Assembly: GCA_023429985.1 (NCBI GenBank)
Contig: JAEZCV010000189.1
Coordinates: forward strand, 1 to 36,931
Direction: 5' to 3'
From: Bacteroidota bacterium
GTDB taxonomy: Bacteria > Bacteroidota > Bacteroidia > Chitinophagales > Chitinophagaceae
DNA: 36,931 nucleotides
Part shown: positions 9,005 through 17,782 of the stretch, one piece after another
Position numbering within the stretch: the first letter of the stretch is position 1
How the letters are laid out: each line of letters opens with the position of its first letter
Notes under the pieces: model-generated
The model's input: only the letters and a program-made list of their open reading frames with translations
Told to the model about the DNA's origin: nothing
The model's database searches: none
Position numbers and translations under genes: made by a program

Positions 9005-11350
9005 ATGAGTCCATATTTACATAACTTATTTAAGAAAGTTACACATCTAAAATTACCCGCCTTTGTTAAAAGATTGGGAATTGCGGTTTTTTCTTCTTTA
9101 TTCATCTTTCTTATTCTTCATTTCATTTTTCCATTACCCGATAAGATCGAATATTCTACCACCATTGAAAGTTCTGAAGGTGAGGTGCTGCATGCATTTC
9201 TTACAAAAGATGAAAAATGGCGAATGAAAACTGAACTTGATGAAATATCGCCACTTCTTCAAAAAACCATTATAACAAAAGAAGACAGGTATTTTTTTTC
9301 TCATCCCGGAATAAATCCATTTGCCATTGCAAGAGCAGGATTCATGAACCTGGTGAAAGGAAAAAGAACCTCAGGAGCTTCTACAATTACCATGCAGGTA
9401 GCCAGAGCCCTTGAACCCAGGAAAAGGAACCTCATTTCAAAAGCTATAGAAATATTTCGTGCCTTTCAACTGGAGATAAAATATAATAAAAAGGAAATCC
9501 TGCAATTATATCTAAACCTTGTTCCTTACGGCGGAAATATTGAAGGAGTAAAAGCGGCCTCACTTCTTTATTTTAAAAAAGATCCTAATCATCTTTCACT
9601 TGCCGAGATCACAGCCCTTTCCATCATTCCCAACCGTCCTTCTTCTTTAGTGATTGGTAAACGAAATGATGTCATTTTAAAAGAAAGAAACCGATGGTTG
9701 GAAAAATTTGCAGCCGATGGCGTATTTTCTCAAAAAGAAATTGAAGATGCTAAACATGAACCTCTGAATGCATACAGGTCGGCAGTGCCTAAATTAATTC
9801 CACATCTTTCCGTTAAACTGCGGCAAACCTCGGCAACCAATAATTTTAAAACCTTCATCAATCTGAACACCCAGATGAAGATTGAAAAATTGATTTCCGA
9901 CTACAACAGGAATTTAAAATTAAAGGACATAAACAATGCAGCTGTAATAGTGATCGATAATAAAACCGGTAAAGTGATTGCTTATGCCGGTTCGGCATCA
10001 TTCACCGATACAACCGATGGAGGACAGGTAAATGGTGCAGCGGCCATCAGGCAGCCGGGCAGCACTTTAAAACCATTACTCTACGGACTTTGCATTGATG
10101 AAGGATTGCTGACACCTAAAACTAAACTTAATGATGTTGCTATTAACTACAATGGTTATGCGCCGGAGAATTACGACCGCAAGTTCAATGGAATGGTTAC
10201 TATGGAATATGCACTAGATCATTCCTTAAATATTCCATCTGTAAGAATGTTGCAGCAACTTGGAAAAGAGAAGATGGTGCAAAAACTTGTTGATGCCGAT
10301 TTCAGGCAGGTAAGAAAAGACCAAAATAAATTAGGATTATCCATGGTGCTGGGAGGCTGCGGCGCTTCGCTTGAACAATTAACAGGATTGTTTGCTGCAT
10401 TTGCAAACAATGGCGCGTATACTGCCCCCATTTATTTTGAAAATGATGTACAGCAAAAAAAAGTTGAGATATTATCTCCTGCATCCAGCTTTCTCATTAC
10501 AGAAATTCTTTCAAAGGTTGACAGGCCCGATTTTCCACTGAACTGGATGGCAACAGAACGCATGCCCAAAATAGCATGGAAAACAGGAACTTCCTATGGA
10601 AGAAGAGATGCCTGGAGTATTGGCTACAATAAAAATTTTACTGTGGGTGTCTGGATTGGTAATTTTTCCGGTCGCGGAGTTGCAGCATTAAGTGGTGCCA
10701 ATACCGCAACACCTCTTCTTTTCAGGATATTTAATACTATAGATTACGACAGCAATACAGAGTGGTTCAGTCCACCTTCATCTCTCGACCTCAGGAAGGT
10801 TTGTAGTGAGTCGGGGCTTCCTCCCGAACCATTATGCACCAATCATATTTCCGATCTGTTCATTCCTATGATAAGCAGTACCCAAACCTGCAGGCATTTG
10901 CAGGAAATACATGTTTCTGCCGACCAGTCCATCTCCTATTGTGTTACATGTATGCCTGCTGCGGGTTTTATAAAAAAATCTTTCAGGGTTATACCTGGTG
11001 AAATGCAGGAATATTTTATTTCAAACAATCTTCATTTCGATAGAATTCCTCCCCATAACCCTGCATGCGAAAAAATATTTTCCGGTAATGGGCCGCGTAT
11101 TGTTTCGTTAAGCCACGGAACCGAATATTTCATTAATAAAAAAGATCCTGAACCTCTTGAACTAAGAGCGGTAACCACCACAGATGTATCAAAGATTTTC
11201 TGGTATATCAACAATCGTTTCTACAAACGGGCTTCAGCAGGGGAAAAAATATTTTTCATTCCACCTGAAGGCGATGTAAAGATATCCTGCACCGATGACA
11301 AAGGAAGAAACCGTGATATAAGGATAAGTGTTCGAAAAGTGAATCTTTAA
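9005..11350 (+). CDS. pbpC: Penicillin-binding protein 1C (bifunctional peptidoglycan synthase)
   Basis: A 781-residue class A penicillin-binding protein of the 1C type, anchored by one membrane segment (about residues 25-43) and facing the periplasm. The family 51 glycosyltransferase domain covers about 55-230, with the catalytic Glu93 in KEDRYFFSHPG and the TSGASTITMQVAR motif. The transpeptidase domain has the three expected motifs: STLK (Ser353, Lys356), SLN (407-409) and KTG (526-528). A cysteine-containing C-terminal PBP1C domain occupies roughly the last 180 residues. It is divergent from the alpha-2-macroglobulin gene with a 120-base intergenic region, which supports the 1C assignment over other class A PBPs. 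Its stop codon overlaps that of the converging GIN-domain gene by three bases. Confidence 0.94.
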   Translation: MSPYLHNLFKKVTHLKLPAFVKRLGIAVFSSLFIFLILHFIFPLPDKIEYSTTIESSEGEVLHAFLTKDEKWRMKTELDEISPLLQKTIITKEDRYFFSHPGINPFAIARAGFMNLVKGKRTSGASTITMQVARALEPRKRNLISKAIEIFRAFQLEIKYNKKEILQLYLNLVPYGGNIEGVKAASLLYFKKDPNHLSLAEITALSIIPNRPSSLVIGKRNDVILKERNRWLEKFAADGVFSQKEIEDAKHEPLNAYRSAVPKLIPHLSVKLRQTSATNNFKTFINLNTQMKIEKLISDYNRNLKLKDINNAAVIVIDNKTGKVIAYAGSASFTDTTDGGQVNGAAAIRQPGSTLKPLLYGLCIDEGLLTPKTKLNDVAINYNGYAPENYDRKFNGMVTMEYALDHSLNIPSVRMLQQLGKEKMVQKLVDADFRQVRKDQNKLGLSMVLGGCGASLEQLTGLFAAFANNGAYTAPIYFENDVQQKKVEILSPASSFLITEILSKVDRPDFPLNWMATERMPKIAWKTGTSYGRRDAWSIGYNKNFTVGVWIGNFSGRGVAALSGANTATPLLFRIFNTIDYDSNTEWFSPPSSLDLRKVCSESGLPPEPLCTNHISDLFIPMISSTQTCRHLQEIHVSADQSISYCVTCMPAAGFIKKSFRVIPGEMQEYFISNNLHFDRIPPHNPACEKIFSGNGPRIVSLSHGTEYFINKKDPEPLELRAVTTTDVSKIFWYINNRFYKRASAGEKIFFIPPEGDVKISCTDDKGRNRDIRISVRKVNL

Positions 11351-12063
11351 TTCACCTTACGCACCGAACCCGCCCCGGAAACGGTTTGAGTTACGGCGGC
11401 ATTTCCCTTGTAATTTATATTACTTGCCCCGGATGCGTCTACAATAATACTCCGGTTAGCATAAAGATCAATATCACTGGCACCTGAAACATCAATGTCG
11501 GCATTTTCTGTAACAAGTTCAAAAGCCTTAATGGTACTTGCACCGCTGCCACTGATCATCAAATTATCTGATTTGCCCTTCAACACCATATGGCTACTGC
11601 CGGAAAGTTCAGCTTCTATGGCAGGAAAGTTCAGATCAAGTTCGATTATGCTGGCACCACTTGCACCCAGGTAAACAGATTCATTTCCTGAAAGCTGGTT
11701 TTCTCCAATGATCTCGCTAGCACCCGAAACTTCCAGGTCGCGGAAAGATGGTGCTGATACGTAAATATAAATATCATAGGTTGGGTCAAGGTTAAAGCCA
11801 TCCTCAGCACCAATTTCTAAAACGCCCCCAACAGAATTGATCTCGAGATGAGGTATTAGGTTGGCATCGGTTTTCACCCTTATTTTATGCACACCTTCCT
11901 GTTTTACATAAACTACCAGAGCTCCCCTCACGTCTATGGAAGAAAATGCTTCCACAGAAATTTCCCGGTTTACAATATTTCCATCGCCCTTCACTGTTTC
12001 CCGGTTAATTAATTTACAGGAAGAAAAAAAGATCAATAGGCTGGCTAAAAGAATTATTCTCAT
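11347..12063 (-). CDS. GIN-domain (DUF2807) lipoprotein
   Basis: A 238-residue exported protein. The open frame extends upstream to 12144, but the ATG at 12063 gives a clean lipoprotein signal peptide (MRIILLASLLIFFSSC, lipidated Cys16), so that start was chosen. The rest matches the head GIN/DUF2807 type: a right-handed beta-helix built of repeated turns with SGAS-like motifs (VSGAS, GASGAS, SGSGAS, VSGASD, DASGAS). Such proteins are common in Bacteroidota and are sometimes described as putative auto-transporter adhesins; no biochemical function is established. The ten bases before its ATG are identical to those before the ATG of the lipoprotein gene at 17783-18721. Confidence 0.88.
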   Translation of the reverse strand: MRIILLASLLIFFSSCKLINRETVKGDGNIVNREISVEAFSSIDVRGALVVYVKQEGVHKIRVKTDANLIPHLEINSVGGVLEIGAEDGFNLDPTYDIYIYVSAPSFRDLEVSGASEIIGENQLSGNESVYLGASGASIIELDLNFPAIEAELSGSSHMVLKGKSDNLMISGSGASTIKAFELVTENADIDVSGASDIDLYANRSIIVDASGASNINYKGNAAVTQTVSGAGSVRKVN

Positions 12064-12180
12064 ATGCTTGTTTAAAACTATGACAGGAATTAAGAAGGCC
12101 GGGTTACAAATTGAACCATTTATTTTATATCTCCAAAAACACAAGGCTTCTTCTGTTCTGTTCTTCTGCCTGAGGTTTAC

Positions 12181-12188
12181 TATTTTTA
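12181..12188 (+). promoter_or_regulatory. Candidate -7 box for guaA
   Basis: TATTTTTA matches seven of the eight positions of the Bacteroidota -7 consensus TAnnTTTG and ends six bases before the guaA ATG, implying a nearly leaderless mRNA. No clear -33 TTG/TTTG is visible at the usual distance, so the call is tentative. Confidence 0.35.
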
Positions 12189-12194
12189 CACCCC

Positions 12195-13730
12195 ATGACA
12201 GAAAAGATACTCATCCTGGATTTTGGATCTCAATATACCCAGTTGATTGCCAGGGCCGTACGAGAAGCTAACGTATTTTGTGAAATTGTTCCCTTCAATA
12301 AAAAAATCAATTTCGGACCCGAATTAAAAGGCATTATACTTTCCGGCTCCCCTTTTTCGGTAAATGACGAAAATGCCCCGGAGGTTAATGTTGCCGGCCT
12401 GCTTGAAAAAACTCCCGTACTGGGCATTTGTTATGGCGCCCAGCTTTCTGCCAAACAATTTGGAGGAAGGGTTGAAAAAAGCAGTAAAAGGGAATATGGA
12501 CGTGCTGTTCTTCATATTAAGGAAAGTGACAGGCTTTTTAACCAGCTTACACCCGCTTCACAGGTTTGGATGAGCCATGCCGATAGTATTTTAAAACTTC
12601 CCGAAAACTTCGAATTGCTTGCTACCACCGACAGCATTCCGGTTGCAGCTTATAAAAACAATGGTGTTTCGGCCAACCCTTTATATGGCTTACAGTTTCA
12701 CCCTGAAGTTTATCATTCAATAGAAGGCAAAAAAATACTCCATAATTTTCTTGTAAATATTTGTGGCTGCCAGCAGAGCTGGACGCCGGCGCATTTTGTT
12801 AGCGATACAGTAGCTGCCCTGAAACAACAGATAGGTGATCGCAAAGTTGTAATGGCCATCAGTGGTGGTGTAGATTCAACTGTAGCTGCTACACTTATCA
12901 GTCGTGCCATTGGTGAAAATTTACACGGAATTTTTGTTGATAATGGTGTGCTTAGAAAAGATGAATTTGAAACCGTTTTAAAAACCTATAAGCAACTTAA
13001 CCTGAATGTAAAAGGTATTGATGCCCGTGATAAATTTTATAAGAAACTCAAAGGAAAGTCCGATCCTGAAAAAAAACGTAAAGCAATTGGAAAGCAGTTC
13101 ATAGAAATATTCCAGGAAGAAGCCAAAAAAATTAAAGGTGTTTCATTACTTGGACAAGGAACCATTTACCCCGATGTAATTGAAAGTGTTTCCGTTCATG
13201 GACCTTCGGTAACTATCAAATCGCACCATAATGTAGGCGGCCTGCCCAAAAAAATGCATCTTGGCCTGGTTGAACCTTTAAGATATCTTTTTAAAGATGA
13301 AGTACGAAAAGTTGGACTTGAATTAGGAATACCGGAAGATATGATCAGTCGCCACCCCTTTCCCGGTCCGGGCCTTGCCATCAGGATTTTAGGAGAAATA
13401 ACGGAAGAAAAGGTGGCATTACTACAAAAAGCCGACGATATTTATGTTAAAGCCCTTAAGGATCATAACCTATATGCAACGGTTTGGCAGGCCGGTGCCA
13501 TCTTACTGCCGGTAAAAAGCGTAGGCGTAATGGGTGATGAAAGGACCTATGAATTTACAATAGCTTTAAGAGCAGTAACAAGCGTGGATGGCATGACAGC
13601 CGACTGGGCCCATTTACCTTACGATTTCTTAGCAACGGTTTCTAACGAAATCATTAATTCGGTAAAAGGTATTAACAGGGTTGTATATGATATCAGCAGC
13701 AAGCCACCTGCCACCATTGAATGGGAATAA
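12195..13730 (+). CDS. guaA: GMP synthase (glutamine-hydrolysing)
   Basis: A 511-residue cytoplasmic enzyme that converts XMP to GMP using glutamine and ATP, the last step of guanine nucleotide synthesis. The N-terminal class I glutamine amidotransferase domain has the catalytic Cys79 in GICYGAQL and the His169/Glu171 pair in QFHPEV. The ATP-pyrophosphatase domain starts around residue 205 with the PP-loop SGGVDS (223-228). The C-terminal dimerisation domain ends in the typical KPPATIEWE. Length and domain order are standard. The start matches the usual family N-terminus (MTEKILILDFGSQYTQLI). A periplasmic-binding-protein-like gene follows after 21 bases and may be co-transcribed. Confidence 0.98.
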   Translation: MTEKILILDFGSQYTQLIARAVREANVFCEIVPFNKKINFGPELKGIILSGSPFSVNDENAPEVNVAGLLEKTPVLGICYGAQLSAKQFGGRVEKSSKREYGRAVLHIKESDRLFNQLTPASQVWMSHADSILKLPENFELLATTDSIPVAAYKNNGVSANPLYGLQFHPEVYHSIEGKKILHNFLVNICGCQQSWTPAHFVSDTVAALKQQIGDRKVVMAISGGVDSTVAATLISRAIGENLHGIFVDNGVLRKDEFETVLKTYKQLNLNVKGIDARDKFYKKLKGKSDPEKKRKAIGKQFIEIFQEEAKKIKGVSLLGQGTIYPDVIESVSVHGPSVTIKSHHNVGGLPKKMHLGLVEPLRYLFKDEVRKVGLELGIPEDMISRHPFPGPGLAIRILGEITEEKVALLQKADDIYVKALKDHNLYATVWQAGAILLPVKSVGVMGDERTYEFTIALRAVTSVDGMTADWAHLPYDFLATVSNEIINSVKGINRVVYDISSKPPATIEWE

Positions 13731-13751
13731 GGCTAAGCAAAAATCAAGCGC

Positions 13752-14915
13752 ATGAAAAAAACTTTCTTAATTGCATTTTCATTTTTCTTTGGATTATTCC
13801 TTTCGGCCCAGGAAATAAAAAAACATAAGATCGTTGTATTAACACCCCTTTATCTCGATTCGGTTTTCGATGAATCAGGAAATTTCATGCACGAAAAAAA
13901 TGCCTTCCCGCGGTTTGTAATTCCTGGGCTTGAGTATTACCAGGGAACTATGGCCGCCATTGACTCGCTTCAAAAAAGAAATGCACCACTTGAATTTTTT
14001 ATTTATGATTCAAGAGGAACGCTTTCCATCGACTCTATTCTTAATAAGAAAGAGATAGAAAATGCTGAAATGATCATTGCACAAACAAACGGTCCGGAAA
14101 CCAGAACCATTGCCGAAAAAGCACTTGCAATGAAAATACCGTTCATTTCTACCAGTTATCCCAATGATGCAGGTGTTTATTCCAACCCCTACTTTGTTAT
14201 ATTAAACTCCACGCTTCAAACCCATGTTGAGCAGATCTATTCCTTTGTTCAGAAACATCATGAAATGGATAATATTGTGGTTTTTCGCAAGCCTGGCGCA
14301 CAGGAAGACCAGCTTAAAAACCAACTGAACGAATATGCCACATCCAACACCGGCAAAAAAATAAACCTGAAGTATGTAAATATTGCACGCAATTTTAAAA
14401 CAGCTGACCTTACAAATCATCTCGACAGCAACAAAAGAAACGTGATCATTGCAGGAAGTCTTGATGAAAATTTTGCCATGAGCCTGCTAACACGACTTGC
14501 TACCATTAACAAAACTTATCCGATAAGAGTTATAGGAATGCCTAACTGGGAGCGTCTTAATTATTCCAAATTTCCGAATCTCGAGATCATATATTCAACA
14601 CCTTTTTATTACAACGGCCCTTCTCCTCTCAAAGAACAACTGGATGAAGCTTATAATGAAAGTATCAGTTCAAGTCCGGGTGAAATGTATTTCAGGGGAT
14701 ATGAAACAACACTTAGGTTTGCTTTTCTTTTGCTCGATGCAAAAGAAGACCTGGCATCGAGTTTAGCAAGAAAGGGAAACACAATATTCACTCCCTTTGA
14801 CATTCAGCCTGTGGTTCGTTACAGTTCATCTATGAACCTCGATTATTTCGAAAACCGGCACCTTTTCTTCATTAAAAACATTGGCGGCTCCAAGATCATA
14901 CTCTCAGATTACTAG
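13752..14915 (+). CDS. Periplasmic binding protein type 1-like (ABC substrate-binding-like) protein
   Basis: A 387-residue exported protein with a signal peptide (residues 1-19, ending LFLSAQ). The remainder resembles the leucine-binding / type 1 periplasmic binding protein fold: an opening beta strand HKIVVLTPLYLDS, a segment ATMA-like with GTMAAIDSLQ, a middle QTNGPETRTIAEKALAMKIPFIST strand typical of receptor-like lobes, then IVVFRKPGAQEDQL and a returning second lobe. No ABC permease or ATPase genes are nearby, so a transport role is not supported by context; in Bacteroidota, similar solitary proteins occur next to envelope or LysM proteins. It lies 21 bases after guaA in the same direction. 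Fold assignment is moderately sure; ligand and role are unknown. Confidence 0.7.
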   Translation: MKKTFLIAFSFFFGLFLSAQEIKKHKIVVLTPLYLDSVFDESGNFMHEKNAFPRFVIPGLEYYQGTMAAIDSLQKRNAPLEFFIYDSRGTLSIDSILNKKEIENAEMIIAQTNGPETRTIAEKALAMKIPFISTSYPNDAGVYSNPYFVILNSTLQTHVEQIYSFVQKHHEMDNIVVFRKPGAQEDQLKNQLNEYATSNTGKKINLKYVNIARNFKTADLTNHLDSNKRNVIIAGSLDENFAMSLLTRLATINKTYPIRVIGMPNWERLNYSKFPNLEIIYSTPFYYNGPSPLKEQLDEAYNESISSSPGEMYFRGYETTLRFAFLLLDAKEDLASSLARKGNTIFTPFDIQPVVRYSSSMNLDYFENRHLFFIKNIGGSKIILSDY

Positions 14916-14974
14916 CAGGAACAGAATTTGCGTATCACTCTTTCTGGTAGTTTCATTAGCAGAGGGAATATTTC

Positions 14975-15985
14975 ATGGCACTGATTGAGTTTTCAGATAA
15001 AGGACTGTATTGCAGTAAAGGAGGTTTTTACATAGACCCCTGGAAACCCGTAGATAAAGCTGTTATTACACATGGCCATAGCGATCATGCAAGATGGGGC
15101 AGCAAATTTTACCTATGCCATCACCATACGAAACCTATTCTGCAACACCGGCTGGGGCCTAATCAATACCAGTCTATAGATTGGAACGAAACTATCTATA
15201 TTAACGGAGTCAGGGTAAGCCTTTTTCCTGCAGGACATATCATTGGCTCCTCACAAATACGGGTAGAATATAACGGAGAGATCTGGGTGATAAGTGGTGA
15301 TTATAAAATTGAAGACGATGGTATCAGTGGCAAATTTGAGCCGGTGAAATGTCATCACTTTATTACTGAATCTACTTTTGGACTTCCCATTTATAAATGG
15401 AAACCTCAAACAGAAATTTATAGCGGCATACAAAACTGGATCAGTAAGAATATGGATGAAGGAAAAACATCCGTATTAATTGCATATAGCTTAGGCAAAG
15501 CACAGAGATTACTCAACCCTATTGCCGCAGTAACAAAAAAGATCTTTGTACATGGTGCCGTTTACAATATGCACATGGCCCTTGTAAATGCCGGGTGGAA
15601 TCTTCCAAAAGTAGAAAGAGTAATGCCCGATACACCAAAAGATGCATTTAAAGGAGCGGTGGTAATTGCACCATCGAGCGCTGAAGGTTCTTCATGGATC
15701 AGGAAGTTTACACCCTACGAAATTGGCATTTGCAGTGGATGGATGCAGGTTAGAGGAAATGCTAGAAGGAAAAATGCCGATGCAGGCTTTGTTTTAAGCG
15801 ATCATGCCGACTGGGAAGGACTTTTAGGCGCGTGCAAAGCTACAGAGGCGGAATGTGTTTATGTAACACATGGATTTCAATCTGTTTTTTCACGATACCT
15901 GAATGAAACTGGAATTGAATCACGCGAAGTAAAAACAGAATACGGCGACCTTGCAGAAGAAGACATTCAACCTGTAAATGAATAA
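14975..15985 (+). CDS. Ligase-associated DNA exonuclease (metallo-beta-lactamase fold)
   Basis: A 336-residue cytoplasmic nuclease of the MBL/beta-CASP type, corresponding to the 'ligase-associated DNA exonuclease' family. The metal-binding motif HGHSDHA is at residues 33-39 (His33, His35, Asp37, His38), a further motif FPAGHIIGSSQI provides the next metal ligand, and SGDYK (the conserved Asp) and LSDHADW lie downstream. Relatives include Pso2/SNM1 and Artemis, which process damaged DNA ends. The ATP-dependent ligase starts only six bases after its stop codon, which is the defining context of this family. It is the first gene of a four-part repair cassette that continues at 15991, 18832 and 22932. 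A weak TTTG-N17-TAGTTTCA promoter-like pair precedes it at 14927-14955. Confidence 0.93.
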   Translation: MALIEFSDKGLYCSKGGFYIDPWKPVDKAVITHGHSDHARWGSKFYLCHHHTKPILQHRLGPNQYQSIDWNETIYINGVRVSLFPAGHIIGSSQIRVEYNGEIWVISGDYKIEDDGISGKFEPVKCHHFITESTFGLPIYKWKPQTEIYSGIQNWISKNMDEGKTSVLIAYSLGKAQRLLNPIAAVTKKIFVHGAVYNMHMALVNAGWNLPKVERVMPDTPKDAFKGAVVIAPSSAEGSSWIRKFTPYEIGICSGWMQVRGNARRKNADAGFVLSDHADWEGLLGACKATEAECVYVTHGFQSVFSRYLNETGIESREVKTEYGDLAEEDIQPVNE

Positions 15986-15990
15986 ACCTG

Positions 15991-17613
15991 ATGCAGCAAT
16001 TTGCAGAACTTGTAGTGAAATTAGGCAGCAGCACTAAAACCAATGATAAACTCGATGCGCTGGCAGATTATTTCGCACAGGCGGAAAATAAAGACAAGGT
16101 TTGGGTGATTGCTTTGTTTACCGACAGGAAGCCAAAAAGACCCGTAAGTTCCACCCTGCTTTCTGAATGGGCAGTGGAGGCCGCAAAACTTGAATGGTGG
16201 TTGTTTGAAGAATGCTATCATGTGGTAGGAGATCTGGCCGAAACAATTTCATTATTACTTCCGGAAAAAAAGAATGAGACGCGTAAGCCGCAACCTATAC
16301 ATTATTATGTTGAAAAATTAATTGAAATTGAAAAGCAGCATGATTCTGTCAAGAAAGCATTCATTCTCCAATCCTGGAGTGAAATGAACCAGGCTGAAAA
16401 ATTTGTATTTAATAAACTGTTTACCGGAGGTTTCAGAATTGGCGTTTCACAAAAACTGATTGTAAACGCGCTTGCCAAAACCATTGACATTTCGCCATCT
16501 GTAATAGCTCACAGATTAAGCGGTAGCTGGGATCCTTCAGGAATAAGTTTTGAAGAATTGCTTAGTGAACATCACGTAACAAAAGATATTTCAAAGCCAT
16601 ATCCGTTTTTTCTGGCCTATGCATTGGAAGAAGATCCTTCTATGCTGGGCAATCCAAATGAATGGCAGGCCGAGTGGAAATGGGATGGTATTCGTGGTGA
16701 GATTATTAAAAGAGAAAACGAATTATTTGTCTGGAGCCGCGGCGAAGAACTTATGACAGATAAATTTCCCGAATACCAACTGTTGAAGGACCTGCTTCCC
16801 GATGGCATTGCCCTCGATGGTGAAATCATTTGTTTACCTTCTGAGAAAAGTAATGCCCTTAAACCACTTCCATTTTCATTTTTGCAAACACGCATTGGAA
16901 GAAAGAATATCAGTAAGAAACAATTAAAAGAAGCACCTGTTGCTTTTATTTGTTATGACCTCCTGGAATTTAATGGTGAAGATTTCCGGGAAAGACCGCT
17001 TGAGGAAAGAAGATCAAAACTTAAAAATATTATTGAAGGCATAGATCATCATGCCATTCACATATCGCCGGAAATAAATTTTAATTCCTGGGAAGAGCTG
17101 AAACAACTTCGCAACTGCTCGCGCGAGATGCAGGCTGAGGGAATAATGCTGAAGAGAAAAAATTCGGTTTACCAGGCCGGTAGAAAAAGGGGTGACTGGT
17201 GGAAATGGAAGATCGATCCATTAACCATTGATGCGGTAATGATCTATGCACAAAAAGGAGCAGGTAAAAGAAGCAATTTATATACAGCTTATACATTTGC
17301 AGTAAGAGATGGCGAAAAACTGGTTGCCTTCACACGTGCATATTCCGGACTGACTGATAAGGAAATTGCCGAAGTGGATTATTTTGTAAAAAGAAATGCC
17401 ATTGAAAAATTTGGACCTGTACGTACGGTAAAACCTGAACTTGTTTTTGAAATTGCCTTCGAAGGCATTGCTGCTTCCAACAGGCATAAATCGGGCGTTG
17501 CTTTACGTTTTCCCCGGATAAGCAGGTGGAGAAAAGACAAGCCCCCTTCTGAGATCAATACTCTGGAGGATTTGAAAAATTTGCTGAACACCTATGGTCA
17601 GAATAAGGGATAA
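15991..17613 (+). CDS. ATP-dependent DNA ligase (ligase-associated repair cassette)
   Basis: A 540-residue ATP-dependent DNA ligase. The N-terminal DNA-binding domain covers about 1-200. The nucleotidyltransferase motif I is KWDGIR, with Lys230 as the adenylated residue. Motif III-like FICYDLLEFNGEDFR, motif IV-like QAEGIMLKRKNSVYQAG and motif V DWWKWK follow; an OB-fold occupies the C-terminal ~110 residues. Bacteria already have the NAD-dependent LigA for replication, so this type is considered a repair ligase that works with the MBL exonuclease immediately upstream (6-base gap) and the Lhr-like helicase and PdeM downstream. Ku and LigD are not visible in the window. Confidence 0.94.
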   Translation: MQQFAELVVKLGSSTKTNDKLDALADYFAQAENKDKVWVIALFTDRKPKRPVSSTLLSEWAVEAAKLEWWLFEECYHVVGDLAETISLLLPEKKNETRKPQPIHYYVEKLIEIEKQHDSVKKAFILQSWSEMNQAEKFVFNKLFTGGFRIGVSQKLIVNALAKTIDISPSVIAHRLSGSWDPSGISFEELLSEHHVTKDISKPYPFFLAYALEEDPSMLGNPNEWQAEWKWDGIRGEIIKRENELFVWSRGEELMTDKFPEYQLLKDLLPDGIALDGEIICLPSEKSNALKPLPFSFLQTRIGRKNISKKQLKEAPVAFICYDLLEFNGEDFRERPLEERRSKLKNIIEGIDHHAIHISPEINFNSWEELKQLRNCSREMQAEGIMLKRKNSVYQAGRKRGDWWKWKIDPLTIDAVMIYAQKGAGKRSNLYTAYTFAVRDGEKLVAFTRAYSGLTDKEIAEVDYFVKRNAIEKFGPVRTVKPELVFEIAFEGIAASNRHKSGVALRFPRISRWRKDKPPSEINTLEDLKNLLNTYGQNKG

Positions 17614-17782
17614 AAGGGAAGGCGGCAAAAATGCCACCTTCGTTTAAACTTACTGTTAACTACTCGAACCCTTTGGTTTTCCCTTTTCACTTGATCTGGT
17701 ATAAAATTATTCCTTAGCGCAAACCGGGTTATGGGGTAATTAACATCAATTCATGGTTTTTATCCCAGCCATCAAAACAATG

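Noticed and set aside
17619..17640. Hairpin after the ligase gene (AAGGCGGCA / TGCCACCTT)
   Set aside because: The stem has a mismatch and no T-run follows, so terminator activity is not supported.
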